DNA from: Stutzerimonas azotifigens DSM 17556
Lineage (GTDB): Bacteria > Pseudomonadota > Gammaproteobacteria > Pseudomonadales > Pseudomonadaceae
DNA length: 64,000 bases
Direction of reading: 5' to 3'
Assembly (NCBI RefSeq): GCF_000425625.1
Contig: NZ_AUDU01000040.1
Coordinates: 1 to 64,000 of the forward strand
Part shown: one piece after another, positions 1 through 8,454 of the stretch
Position numbering within the stretch: position 1 is the stretch's first letter
Layout of the letters: each line of letters begins with the position of its first letter
Translations under genes and position numbers: made by a program
The notes under the pieces: model-generated
The model's database searches: none
What the model was told of the DNA's origin: nothing
The model's input: the letters and a program-made list of their open reading frames with translations, nothing else

Positions 1-35
1 GGTCGAGACCCACAAGAGCATCGCCCCGAGGTCGG

Positions 36-80
36 GCCTCCCACAAAAGCAAGCGGTGCTGCACCGGACCTGTGGGAGGC
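36..80. repeat. REP-like inverted repeat in left-end intergenic DNA
   Basis: A perfect 10-base inverted repeat (gcctcccaca at 36-45, tgtgggaggc at 71-80) is embedded in GC-rich non-coding DNA. The flanking words resemble the REP palindromes scattered through Pseudomonas genomes. No convincing gene is visible in 1-258. Confidence 0.6.
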
Positions 81-104
81 GCGCCCTCGCGGCGACATCG
101 CCGG

Positions 105-140
105 CCAAGCCCAAGCCCAAGCCCAAGCCCGAGCCCAAGC
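105..140. repeat. Hexanucleotide tandem repeat, six units of CCAAGC
   Basis: Six consecutive hexamers fill this 36-base stretch. Five are CCAAGC and the fifth is CCGAGC. It lies outside any credible gene, between the REP-like repeat and the 3' end of the LOG-family gene. Such tracts vary in copy number by slippage; no function is evident. Confidence 0.85.
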
Positions 141-258
141 CCATGCACCGCTCCCACGCAAAGAAGGCGGTTGTGGAAGTGGGGTGAGCGCAGCGAGGCC
201 CCAACGAACGAGACACCCGGCGACGCCTTAGTCATCTCGTAGCTGCCACACTCCGGCA

Positions 259-1332
259 TTACTGCGCCCAGTTCTGCGGCAGGTTGATGAAATCGACCAG
301 CTCCCGCAGGCGGCCATGGTCGCGTCCGTTGAACATGAAGATCAGGCGCGGCAGGGTCTGGAGCTCGGGCTCGTCCTGCTCGGCGTCGGCTCCCGCCACC
401 TGCCGGAATCCATCTTGCAGGCAGAGGTCGGCGAACCGCTCGTCCAGGGCCGCGAGCGCTCCTTCGGTCAGGCGTCGGTTCATGCGGATGGCGAACAGGT
501 CCTTGAGCCAGCGGCTGGAGTGGTAGTTGCCGTAGAAGGTGGCGATTTCCTCGGCGGCCGCCTCGGCACTGTCGACCAGGCGAATCAGCCGCAGGTCGGT
601 AGGCAGGATGTAGCGGTTCTCCTGCAGCTGGTGGCGCACGAACGTCAAGGCCTCGGCCCAGTAGCTGCCGCCGGGCTGGTCCATCAGCACCACCGGCACC
701 AGTGGGCTCTTGCCGGTCTGGATGAGCGTCAGCACCTCCATGGTCTCGTCCAGCGTGCCGAAGCCGCCGGGGCAGAGCACCAGGGCATCGGCCTCCTTGA
801 TGAAGAACAGTTTGCGTACGAAGAAGAAGTGGAAGGACAGCAGGTGGTCGCTGCCGTCGACGGTCGGGTTCGCGTGCTGCTCGAAGGGCAGCGTGATGTT
901 GAGCCCGATGCTGTTGTCCAGCCCGGCGCCTTCGTGGGCCGCGGCCATGATGCCGCCGCCGGCGCCGGTGATCACCATCATGTCGTAGCGCGCCAGGGTC
1001 TCGCCGAGCTGCCGAGCCTGGGCGTACAGCGGGTGCTCGATGGGCGTTCGGGCGGAGCCGAACACGGTGACCTTGCGCCGCCGCTTGAAGGGCTCCAGGC
1101 GGCTGAAGGCGGACTCCATCTCGCGCATCGTCTGCAGCATGATCTTGGCGTCCCAGCGGCTGCGGTCGGCCTGTGCCATGCGGATCACCGTGAGCAGCAT
1201 TTCCCGGTACAGCGGCAGGTTGGGGCTGTCATCCGGCGCGACCAGGGCGACGAGTTCGTCGAGCTTGCGCGACAGGTCCGCGCCGCTGGTCTTGAAATGG
1301 CGTGACAGGTACTCGTCCGGTTCGAACGGCAT
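259..1332 (-). CDS. LOG-family (TIGR00730-like) Rossmann-fold nucleotide hydrolase
   Basis: Predicted cytoplasmic protein of 357 residues. The LOG fold starts near residue 88 (VFGSAR), with GAGGGIM at about 123 and the family signature PGGFGTLDE at 188-196. LOG proteins hydrolyse nucleoside 5'-monophosphates to a free base and ribose 5-phosphate, as in cytokinin activation and in PpnN. The first 85 residues form a helical extension not found in minimal LOG enzymes. The start at 1332 is preferred over an upstream ATG at 1419 because AAGGAG (1339-1344) sits 6 bases before it. The beta-CASP gene lies upstream on the same strand, about 100 bases away, so co-transcription is possible. Substrate preference cannot be read from the sequence. 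Confidence 0.88.
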   Translation of the reverse strand: MPFEPDEYLSRHFKTSGADLSRKLDELVALVAPDDSPNLPLYREMLLTVIRMAQADRSRWDAKIMLQTMREMESAFSRLEPFKRRRKVTVFGSARTPIEHPLYAQARQLGETLARYDMMVITGAGGGIMAAAHEGAGLDNSIGLNITLPFEQHANPTVDGSDHLLSFHFFFVRKLFFIKEADALVLCPGGFGTLDETMEVLTLIQTGKSPLVPVVLMDQPGGSYWAEALTFVRHQLQENRYILPTDLRLIRLVDSAEAAAEEIATFYGNYHSSRWLKDLFAIRMNRRLTEGALAALDERFADLCLQDGFRQVAGADAEQDEPELQTLPRLIFMFNGRDHGRLRELVDFINLPQNWAQ

Positions 1333-1434
1333 CGGCTTCTCCTTGTGCGGCCGCTTTGACTGAGCGCCGGGCCCGTGGGGCGACGGGTCGAGGCTTGACG
1401 TCCGTCGGGCCGGCGGCATGGCGGCCGGGCTAGC

Positions 1435-2835
1435 TCAGAGTTCGATGCGCTGGCCGGGTTCCGGAATGTTCGTCGCGAGGCCGAGACGTCGCTGCAGGGC
1501 CTCTTGCAGGGCGACCATCTTTTCACGTTCTCCGTGCACCAGGTAGAGCGCGGGCGGCACGTGGAAATTCGCGACCCAGTCGATCAACTGGCTCTGCCCG
1601 GCATGCGCGGAGAAGCCGCCGAGCGTGTGCACCCGGGCTTTCACCGCGATGCGCTGGTGCAGCAGCTTGACGCTGCGGGCACCGTCGACGATCGCCCGGC
1701 CGAGCGTGCCGCTGGCCTGGAAGCCGGCGATCACCAGATGACATTCACGGCGCCAGAGGTTGTGCTTGAAGTGGTGCAGGATGCGTCCGCCGGTGCACAT
1801 GCCGCTGCCGGCGATGATGATCACGCCGCTCTTGAAGCGGTTGATCGCCATGGATTCCTCCGGTGTCGGCGTGGTGCGCAGGATCGGCAGCCAGGCCTCG
1901 ACGTGCGGCTTGCTGCCCTTGAGCGCGGCCAGGTCGACCGGGTCGAGCTGCTGGTAGAAGCGCGAGTAGATGGCGTTGGCGCCGATCGCCATGGGGCTGT
2001 CGAGGAACACCGCCTGCTGTGGCACCCGGCCGGCCCGGTAGAGCCGCCCAAGGTGATAGATCAGGTCCTGCGTGCGGCCCACGGCGAAGGAGGGAATCAG
2101 CACGTTGCCGCCCTCGCGGTCGGCCTGCGCCAGCACGTCCGCCAGTTCTTCGATGGTCGCCTGCTGATCGCGGTGGTCGCGGTCGCCGTAGGTGGATTCG
2201 AGCAGCAGCGTGTCCGCCTCTTCGATGATGGCTGGCGGCCGCATCAGCGGCGAGTTCTCGTTGCCCAGGTCGCCGGAGAACACCAGGCGACGGCTGCCGG
2301 CGCCGTCGCCGACCTGCACCGCGACGATCGCCGAACCGAGGATGTGCCCGGCGTCGTGGAAGGTCACGCGCACGCCCGGCGCCGCCTCGAAGGTCACGCC
2401 GTAGGCATGCGGGCTACGCCGTTCGAGCATGCGTTCGGTGTCGGCGCGGGTGTACAGCGGCTGGATCGGCGGTTTGCCGATGCGCGCGCGCCACCTGTTC
2501 TCCCACTCGGCATCCTTTTCCTGCAGGTGCGCCGCGTCCAGCAGGATCAGGCTCAGCAGTTCGGAGGTGGCATCGGTGACATGGATCCGCCCGCGGAAGC
2601 CGGCGGCCACCAGCCGCGGGAGTAACCCGCTGTGGTCGAGGTGGGCGTGCGACAGCACCACGGCATCGAGTGTCTTCGGATCGAAGGCGAACGCCGCGCG
2701 GTTGTGCTCGGCATCGGCACGGCGGCCCTGGTAGAGGCCGCAGTCCAGGAGCACACGGACGCCCGTGTCGGTTTCGAGAAGGTGGCAGGAGCCGGTCACT
2801 TGCTGAACGGCGCCGAGAAAGCAGAGGGAGGCCAT
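1435..2835 (-). CDS. MBL-fold beta-CASP RNA-processing exonuclease-like protein
   Basis: Protein of 466 residues with the metallo-beta-lactamase plus beta-CASP layout of CPSF73/YsiA-type ribonucleases. Visible motifs are HAHLDH at 63-68, HDAGH at 160-164, the metal-binding GD near 189, the beta-CASP acidic motif ESTYG at about 213, the glycine-rich SGMCTGGR with HHFKHN at 344-358, GFSAHAG near 411 and VHGE near 434. All expected two-metal ligands appear present, so an active nuclease is likely. The start at 2835 is preceded by AAGGAA; 30 further in-frame upstream codons lack a better ribosome site. It is divergent from the phosphoketolase-like gene across a 130-base spacer that should hold both promoters. 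Confidence 0.9.
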   Translation of the reverse strand: MASLCFLGAVQQVTGSCHLLETDTGVRVLLDCGLYQGRRADAEHNRAAFAFDPKTLDAVVLSHAHLDHSGLLPRLVAAGFRGRIHVTDATSELLSLILLDAAHLQEKDAEWENRWRARIGKPPIQPLYTRADTERMLERRSPHAYGVTFEAAPGVRVTFHDAGHILGSAIVAVQVGDGAGSRRLVFSGDLGNENSPLMRPPAIIEEADTLLLESTYGDRDHRDQQATIEELADVLAQADREGGNVLIPSFAVGRTQDLIYHLGRLYRAGRVPQQAVFLDSPMAIGANAIYSRFYQQLDPVDLAALKGSKPHVEAWLPILRTTPTPEESMAINRFKSGVIIIAGSGMCTGGRILHHFKHNLWRRECHLVIAGFQASGTLGRAIVDGARSVKLLHQRIAVKARVHTLGGFSAHAGQSQLIDWVANFHVPPALYLVHGEREKMVALQEALQRRLGLATNIPEPGQRIEL

Positions 2836-2965
2836 GCCAGGTTCCTTGTGTGGACTGCGTCCAGCATGCCGCAGACCCTCCGGGGCGGGCTTGATATGGG
2901 TCAGCTTGCGGTCGGGCTGGGGCAACTAGACTAGTCGCGAGCCCACATCCTGCCCGGAGCGCCCG

Positions 2966-5368
2966 ATGACTCAGCTACTGCCCAGCCGCGCCGAACTCGA
3001 CGCACACGCCGCGGCCTCGCCCGCCTTCGCCGCCTGGCAGGCCGGCTACGGCCCCTTCCAGCACACCGACGAGACCCGCGCGGCGGTCTACCGGATGGCC
3101 CACCAGCTGGTGCAGGCCGGTCTGCAGCCCTCGCTCGACGAGGTCTACCTGACGCTCCAGGCGCTCGACCGGCTGAGCTGCGCGGGCCTGCGTCTGGTGG
3201 TGCACATGACCTATGCTCGGCGCCTGCATCCGGATGGCGGACCGCTCGAGGCGGAAGATTTCAAGGACGAGCCCGAGGGCCACACCGGCGGGGCGCTGAA
3301 CATGGTGCCGGCCTATGCCGGCTACCTCGCCCTCAACGCGCTCACCGGCCAGACCCGCGGCTGGCTGATGGGACAGGGGCACTGCGTGGCGGCGATCGAG
3401 GCGCTGAACGTGCTGACCGGCAACCTCCACGAGGAACAGCGGCGCTACGCCGAAGGGCAGGCCGGGCTGGAGCGGCTGCTGCAGGACTTCTACAGCTACG
3501 AGCAGGATGGCGCCGGGCGCCCGGCGGCGCCGCTAGGCAGTCACGTCAACCCGCACACCGCCGGCGGGCTGGCCGAGGGCGGCTACCTCGGTTTCGCCGA
3601 GCTGCAATACGCGCACATGCCGTTGCCGGGCGAAACGCTGGTGGCCTTCCTGTCCGACGGCGCCGCCGAAGAGCAGCGTGGCAGCGACTGGATTCCGCGC
3701 TGGTGGCGCGCGGAGGACTGCGGGATCGCCCTGCCGGTGATGATCGCCAACGGCCGGCGCATCGAGCAGCGCACCCAGCTCGGCACCCACGAAGGGCTGG
3801 AAGGCTTTCGCCAGCACCTGGCGCGCTGCGGATTCGACCCCATCGCCATCGACGGCCGCGACCCCGCCGCCTTCGTCTGCGCCTTGTGGGACATGGAGCA
3901 GCGGCTGGCGCACCGGATCGAGGACAAGGCCCGGGGGATTCTCCATTACCCCTTGCCGATCCCCTACGTGGTCGCCGAGACTACCAAGGGCTTCGGTTTC
4001 TACGGCGCCGGCAGCAACGCCGCGCACAACCTGCCGCTGCCCGGCAATCCGCGCCGCGATGCCGAGGCGCGGGCGCTGTTCAACGAGCATGCCGCGCGCC
4101 TGTTCGTCCCCGCCGAGACGCTCGCCGAAGCCTGCGCGCGGCTGAACAACCACCGCCAGGGCCGCCCGCTGGAACGGGACAATCCGCTGGCCGACCGGCG
4201 CCCTGCCGAACCGGTGCTGCCGGCGCTGCACTACCGCGACGAGGCCTGTTCGCCGATGGCGGCGGTCGATCGCTTTTTCGTCGAGCTGACCGCCGCCAAC
4301 CCGCAGTTGCGGCCGCGCGTCGGCAATCCGGACGAGCTGGCCAGCAATCGCCTCGGCGGCGTGCTCAGGGCGCTGCGGCACCGGGTGGTGGAGCCGGAAA
4401 GCGAGCTCGAGGCGGTGGACGGCAAGATCATCACCGCGCTCAACGAGGAGGCGGTGGTGTCCGCCTGCCTGGCCAACCAGGGCGGGCTCAACCTGGTCGC
4501 CAGCTACGAGGCCTTCTGCGTGAAGATGCTCGGTGCGGTACGCCAGACGCTGATCTTCGCCCGCCAGCAGAAGGAGGCGGGGCGGCCCGCCGGCTGGCTG
4601 GGCTGGCCGCTGATCGCCACCTCGCACACCTGGGAGAACGGCAAGAACCAGCAGTCGCACCAGGACACTACCTTCTGCGAGGCGCTGCTGGGCGAGATGA
4701 GCGACGTCTCGCGGGTGCTGTTCCCGGCCGACCACAACAGCCTGCTGGCGCTGCTGCCGTCGATCTACCAGCGCCGCGGCGTGCTGTCCTGCGTGGTGGC
4801 GCCCAAGCGCGAGCGCCCGGCGGTGTTCGACCGGGAACAGGCCGAGCGGCTGGCGCGCGACGGCGCGATCCTGGTCGAGGAAGCCGCGGGTCGGGGCGCG
4901 TTGCTGCTGATCGCCAACGGCAGCTACCAGCTGGGCGAGATGCGTCGGGCGGCCGAGCGCCTGCGCAGCGCGGGCTGCGCCTATCGGCTGGTCTATCTGC
5001 AGGAGCCGGGACGGTTCCGTTCGCCGCGCGACGACTGGGAGCGCCAGTCGCTGGCCGAACCGGAGCGGGTGGCGGAGCTGTTCCCCGACCGCTTCCACAA
5101 GCGCGTGCTGCTCACCCACATGCGCCCCGAGGTGGCGCGCGGACATCTGTGGCCGATCCTGCCGGATATCAATGCCACCGCCGTGCTCGGTTATCGCAAT
5201 CGCGGCGGCACCCTGGACGTGGCCGGGATGCAGTTCGCCAACCGCTCGACCTGGGCCAACGTGCTGGCGGCCTGCGCGCGCCTGCTGGGGCTGCCGCGCA
5301 CGGCCCTGCTGACGCCGGCGGAAGCGGCGGCGGTGGCCGGCAAGGGGGATCCTACGGTGCTGCGCTGA
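2966..5368 (+). CDS. Divergent phosphoketolase-family protein (TPP enzyme fold)
   Basis: An 800-residue protein matching phosphoketolases in length and order: N-terminal domain with EGHTGG near 105 and GQGHC at 136-140, a thiamine diphosphate region (SDGAAE at 230-235, Asn262), ASYEAF at 512-517, TSHTW at 552 and SHQD at 564-567, and a C-terminal domain. Canonical enzymes split xylulose 5-phosphate or fructose 6-phosphate into acetyl phosphate plus an aldose phosphate. Here the usual GDGE is SDGA, GHG is GHC, and the helix that carries the catalytic Glu (LEGYLLTG in classic enzymes) reads ACLANQGG at 500-507. Family membership is clear but the reaction is not; I recall database relatives being named xylulose-5-phosphate 3-epimerase. 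An ATG at 2966 follows a GGAG-like site. Confidence 0.85.
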   Translation: MTQLLPSRAELDAHAAASPAFAAWQAGYGPFQHTDETRAAVYRMAHQLVQAGLQPSLDEVYLTLQALDRLSCAGLRLVVHMTYARRLHPDGGPLEAEDFKDEPEGHTGGALNMVPAYAGYLALNALTGQTRGWLMGQGHCVAAIEALNVLTGNLHEEQRRYAEGQAGLERLLQDFYSYEQDGAGRPAAPLGSHVNPHTAGGLAEGGYLGFAELQYAHMPLPGETLVAFLSDGAAEEQRGSDWIPRWWRAEDCGIALPVMIANGRRIEQRTQLGTHEGLEGFRQHLARCGFDPIAIDGRDPAAFVCALWDMEQRLAHRIEDKARGILHYPLPIPYVVAETTKGFGFYGAGSNAAHNLPLPGNPRRDAEARALFNEHAARLFVPAETLAEACARLNNHRQGRPLERDNPLADRRPAEPVLPALHYRDEACSPMAAVDRFFVELTAANPQLRPRVGNPDELASNRLGGVLRALRHRVVEPESELEAVDGKIITALNEEAVVSACLANQGGLNLVASYEAFCVKMLGAVRQTLIFARQQKEAGRPAGWLGWPLIATSHTWENGKNQQSHQDTTFCEALLGEMSDVSRVLFPADHNSLLALLPSIYQRRGVLSCVVAPKRERPAVFDREQAERLARDGAILVEEAAGRGALLLIANGSYQLGEMRRAAERLRSAGCAYRLVYLQEPGRFRSPRDDWERQSLAEPERVAELFPDRFHKRVLLTHMRPEVARGHLWPILPDINATAVLGYRNRGGTLDVAGMQFANRSTWANVLAACARLLGLPRTALLTPAEAAAVAGKGDPTVLR

Positions 5369-5378
5369 GGCGCCGGCG

Positions 5379-5774
5379 TCACTGGCAGTCGTTCGCCGCG
5401 AAGCGCTCGCTGGTGATCGGCTGCTCGGACTGGTACTCGCTGAATTCGTAGCGCAGGGTCGCGCCACGCGCCATCAGCTGGCGAAAGCCTTGGTTGGCGC
5501 AGACGCTTTCGGCGAGCTGGCGGCGCACCACGTCGGGGTTGTCGCGCATCATCGCCGCCTGCCGCGGCTGCACGGCGATATGGTTGACCAGGACGTTGCC
5601 GTCGACGGTGTAGCCGCGGTCGAGCAGGTTCTCGTTGATCGCTCGCGGCGTGCCGACGCTGCTTTCGCGGGCGACGCGCTCGAGCAGCTGGCCCAGCTCG
5701 TAATCCTTGAGCGTCTGCGCCTGCAGGGCAGTGCTGGCCAGGCAGGCGGCCAGCAGGAGGGTCCGACGGATCAT
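5379..5774 (-). CDS. Small secreted protein, PA3611-like
   Basis: 131 residues beginning with a clear signal peptide (MIRRTLLLAACLASTALQA) and predicted to be periplasmic or secreted. The mature part is mixed alpha/beta with two cysteines (in ESVCANQGF and NDCQ at the C terminus) that could form a disulfide. It resembles the P. aeruginosa PA3611 family, described as a quorum-sensing-regulated virulence factor; the resemblance is from memory. The start at 5774 has CAGGAG 6 bases upstream, and the longer upstream reading lacks a signal peptide at its start. It converges with the phosphoketolase-like gene, leaving a 10-base gap. Molecular function is unknown. Confidence 0.72.
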   Translation of the reverse strand: MIRRTLLLAACLASTALQAQTLKDYELGQLLERVARESSVGTPRAINENLLDRGYTVDGNVLVNHIAVQPRQAAMMRDNPDVVRRQLAESVCANQGFRQLMARGATLRYEFSEYQSEQPITSERFAANDCQ

Positions 5775-5907
5775 GCATTTCTCCTGACAGGGTATGGCGC
5801 GTTCGACCCATCGGCCCCTGTGCGGTTCAGTCCGGCCGCGCTGCGCGTTCGGCACAGGGGCGGCGCGCTGCTAGACTGGCCGGCCCTCCGTCGACCGTTG
5901 CCGATCC

Positions 5908-6627
5908 ATGTCCCATGCCGTAGCCCGTCTGCGCGACGAGCGCCTGGCCCGCAGCCTCAAGCCCTTCCACGCGCGCGGTTCGCGCACCCTTCGCTGCCTG
6001 CGCTGCCGTGTAGCGGCCAGCCACTGCCTGTGCGCCTGGCAGCCGCAGGTGACGGCCCAGGCCGGAGTCTGCCTGCTGATGCACGACATCGAGCCGCTGA
6101 AGCCGAGCAATACCGGCTGGCTGATCGCTGACGTGGTGCCGGACACCCGGGCGTTCGGCTGGAGCCGCACGGCGGTGGACGCCGGGCTGCTGGCGCTGCT
6201 GGCCGATCCGCAGTGGCAGCCGTACCTGGTGTTTCCGGGCGAGTATGCCGGCGCCGAGCGGGTGGTCGAGGCGGTGGCCGTCGAGCCCGGCCGCCGGCCG
6301 CTGTTCGTGCTGCTCGACGCCACCTGGACCGAGGCGCGCAAGATGTTCCGCAAGAGTCCCTACCTGGACCGGCTGCCGGTGCTCAGCCTGTCGCCCGAGG
6401 CATTGTCGCGCTACCGCCTGCGACGCTCGAAGCGTGGCGACCACCTGTGCACGGCGGAAGTGGCCGCGCTGTGCCTCGAACAGGCCGGCGATCATCGGGC
6501 GAGCGCGGCGCTGGATGCCTGGCTGGACGTCTTTTCCGACCACTACCTCGCCGCCAAGACCCATCGCGTGCCGGACCTGCAGGACGCCGCGCACCTCCGC
6601 CTCGCCGGCTTTCGCGCTCAGTGCTGA
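5908..6627 (+). CDS. tapT: DTW-domain tRNA-uridine aminocarboxypropyltransferase
   Basis: 239 residues of the DTW/YfiP family, which uses S-adenosylmethionine to form acp3U at position 47 of tRNA. The N terminus has a CxxC...CxC cluster (Cys30, Cys33, Cys40, Cys42) likely to bind a metal. The family motif appears as DATW at 137-140, followed by TEARKMFRKS. Length and motif order match the E. coli enzyme. It is divergent from the upstream small secreted gene and converges on the DMT transporter, overlapping its 3' end by 10 bases. No regulatory signal is evident. Confidence 0.85.
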   Translation: MSHAVARLRDERLARSLKPFHARGSRTLRCLRCRVAASHCLCAWQPQVTAQAGVCLLMHDIEPLKPSNTGWLIADVVPDTRAFGWSRTAVDAGLLALLADPQWQPYLVFPGEYAGAERVVEAVAVEPGRRPLFVLLDATWTEARKMFRKSPYLDRLPVLSLSPEALSRYRLRRSKRGDHLCTAEVAALCLEQAGDHRASAALDAWLDVFSDHYLAAKTHRVPDLQDAAHLRLAGFRAQC

Positions 6628-7562
6628 GCCGGCGCCCGCCCGTCGGCCAGCGGCAGGTTGGCCGGGTCCGGGCTGATCGGCTGCGGATGCGTCTTCGGCC
6701 ACAGCTGGGCGGCGAGCATGCCGGCGAACATCAGCCCGCAGCCGAGGTAGCCGCGCAGGCTCAGGCTCTCGTCGAGGAAGAGGGCTCCGGCGATCGCCGC
6801 GAACACCGCCTCCAGCGAGAGGATGATCGCCGCGTGCGAGGCGATCGCATGGCGCTGGGCGACCACCTGCAGGGTGTAGCCGACGCCGACCGCGAACACG
6901 CCGCCGTAGATCAGCGACGGGCCGGCGCGCAGGATCGCCTCCAGGTGGATTTCTTCCAGCGCCAGGGCGATCAGCAGGCTGGCGATCGCGCAGGTGACGA
7001 ACTGCAGGAAGGCCAGCCGGATGGCATCGTGCCGGCTGACGAACACGCCCACCAGCAGCACGTGCAGGCCCCAGACCACCGCGCCGACCAGCTGGATCCA
7101 GTCGCCTGGCGCCACCTGGAAGCCGTCGCCGATGCTCAGCAGCGCCATGCCGGCCACCGCCAGGGCGCAGCCCAGCCAGGTGCCGGCGCCGGTGCGCTGG
7201 CCGATGCACAGGCCGAGCAGCGGCACCACGATCACGTAGAGCCCGGTGATGAAGCCCGAGTTGGTCACGCTGGTGAACAGCAGGCCGACCTGCTGCAGGT
7301 TGATGCCGAGCGTCAGCGCCACGCCCATCAGCACGCCGCCGACCAGCAGGCCGCGTTGCAGGAAGGGCTCGGTCCGGGCGCCGCCGCGGCTCTGCCAGAG
7401 CAGCAGCGGCAGCAGGGCCAGCGCGCCGAGGGTGAAACGCAGGCCGGTGAAGAGGAACGGGCCGATGTCATCCATGCCCACCCGCTGGGCGACGAAACCC
7501 GAGCCCCAGATCATGGCGGTGATCAGCATCAGCAGATCGGCACGCAGGGCCTGGCTTCGCAT
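6618..7562 (-). CDS. DMT-superfamily (EamA) transporter
   Basis: 314-residue inner-membrane protein with about ten hydrophobic helices in two EamA repeats. The first starts at LLMLITAMIWGSGFVAQR near residue 10 and the second follows LVGAVVWGLHVLLVG. EamA proteins export amino acids or other metabolites; the substrate cannot be inferred. The start at 7562 (MRSQALRADLL) places the first helix at the expected distance. An in-frame ATG 60 bases upstream would add a non-hydrophobic leader, and neither has a strong ribosome site. It is divergent from the response regulator. Confidence 0.85.
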   Translation of the reverse strand: MRSQALRADLLMLITAMIWGSGFVAQRVGMDDIGPFLFTGLRFTLGALALLPLLLWQSRGGARTEPFLQRGLLVGGVLMGVALTLGINLQQVGLLFTSVTNSGFITGLYVIVVPLLGLCIGQRTGAGTWLGCALAVAGMALLSIGDGFQVAPGDWIQLVGAVVWGLHVLLVGVFVSRHDAIRLAFLQFVTCAIASLLIALALEEIHLEAILRAGPSLIYGGVFAVGVGYTLQVVAQRHAIASHAAIILSLEAVFAAIAGALFLDESLSLRGYLGCGLMFAGMLAAQLWPKTHPQPISPDPANLPLADGRAPAQH

Positions 7563-7794
7563 GGCGGCGCTCGCAGTCGAAAAGGGGCGCAGACTTTGCC
7601 GCAAAGCGAATGGCTTGACCACTCATTCCAGCCTCGGCATGCTTGCGCCGCTCTCCTTCTTTCTCGTCGGATGGCGGAACGGCGCGGGATTGCGGTTTCA
7701 GCCTCGGGCGCGCAGGCGCCTGCAGAGATCGTTGGGCAGGCCCTAGGGTGTGCCCGGCAACAGCCGAGCGCTCATAACAAGAAAGGGAATTGCC

Positions 7795-8445
7795 ATGGCC
7801 GCATACGAAATCCTCATCGCCGACGACCATCCTCTGTTTCGCAGCGCCCTGCAGCAGGCCCTGACCCTTGGGCTCGGCCCGGACGTGCGGCTGGTGGAAG
7901 CCGCCAGCATCGGTGAACTGCAGGCCTGTCTCGAAGGCAGCGATGCCTGGGACCTGGTCCTTCTCGATCTGAACATGCCCGGCGCCCATGGCTTTTCCGG
8001 CCTGGTCTCGCTGCGCGGGCAGTATCCGCACCTGCCGGTGATGATGATCTCCGCCCAGGAAGAGGCCGCGGTGGTGGCCCGTGCCCGGGAGTTCGGCGCC
8101 AGCGGCTTCATTCCCAAGTCCAGTTCGCTGGAAACCATACAGGCTGCCGTGCGCGCGGTGCTCGACGGCGACGTCTGGTGGCCGACCAGCACCGATGCCG
8201 ACGCGGGCCTGAACGATGAGACGAAGGCGGTCAGCGCCGGCCTGTCCAGCCTCACGCCGCAGCAGTTCCGCGTGCTGACCATGGTCTGCGACGGCCTGCT
8301 GAACAAGCAGATCGCCTACGAGCTGAACGTCTCCGAGGCGACCGTCAAGGCACACGTGACCGCCATCTTCCGCAAGCTCGGGGTGCGTACCCGGACCCAG
8401 GCGGCGCTGCTGCTGCAGCAGATGGAAGCGATTCCCGGGGCCTGA
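7795..8445 (+). CDS. erdR: LuxR-type response regulator, ErdR-like
   Basis: 216 residues. A receiver domain (1-125) has the acidic pair Asp10-Asp11, phosphoacceptor Asp58 in LLDLNMPG and Lys at GFIPKSS. A LuxR helix-turn-helix follows from about 148 (LTPQQFRVLTMVCDGLLNKQIA). The start at 7795 follows AAAGGGA. Sequence style and position beside finR/fpr match the P. putida regulator that I recall as ErdR, partner of an MxtR/CrbS sensor controlling acetyl-CoA synthetase and ethanol use. No sensor kinase gene lies in this window, so pairing would be in trans. The response-regulator call is certain; the ErdR name rests on memory of synteny. Confidence 0.8.
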   Translation: MAAYEILIADDHPLFRSALQQALTLGLGPDVRLVEAASIGELQACLEGSDAWDLVLLDLNMPGAHGFSGLVSLRGQYPHLPVMMISAQEEAAVVARAREFGASGFIPKSSSLETIQAAVRAVLDGDVWWPTSTDADAGLNDETKAVSAGLSSLTPQQFRVLTMVCDGLLNKQIAYELNVSEATVKAHVTAIFRKLGVRTRTQAALLLQQMEAIPGA

Positions 8446-8454
8446 CCGGGCCGC

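Noticed and set aside
3533-5467. A 644-codon minus-strand frame opposite the phosphoketolase-like gene
   Set aside because: Shadow of the plus-strand gene. It has no conserved motif and overlaps the real gene at 5379-5774.
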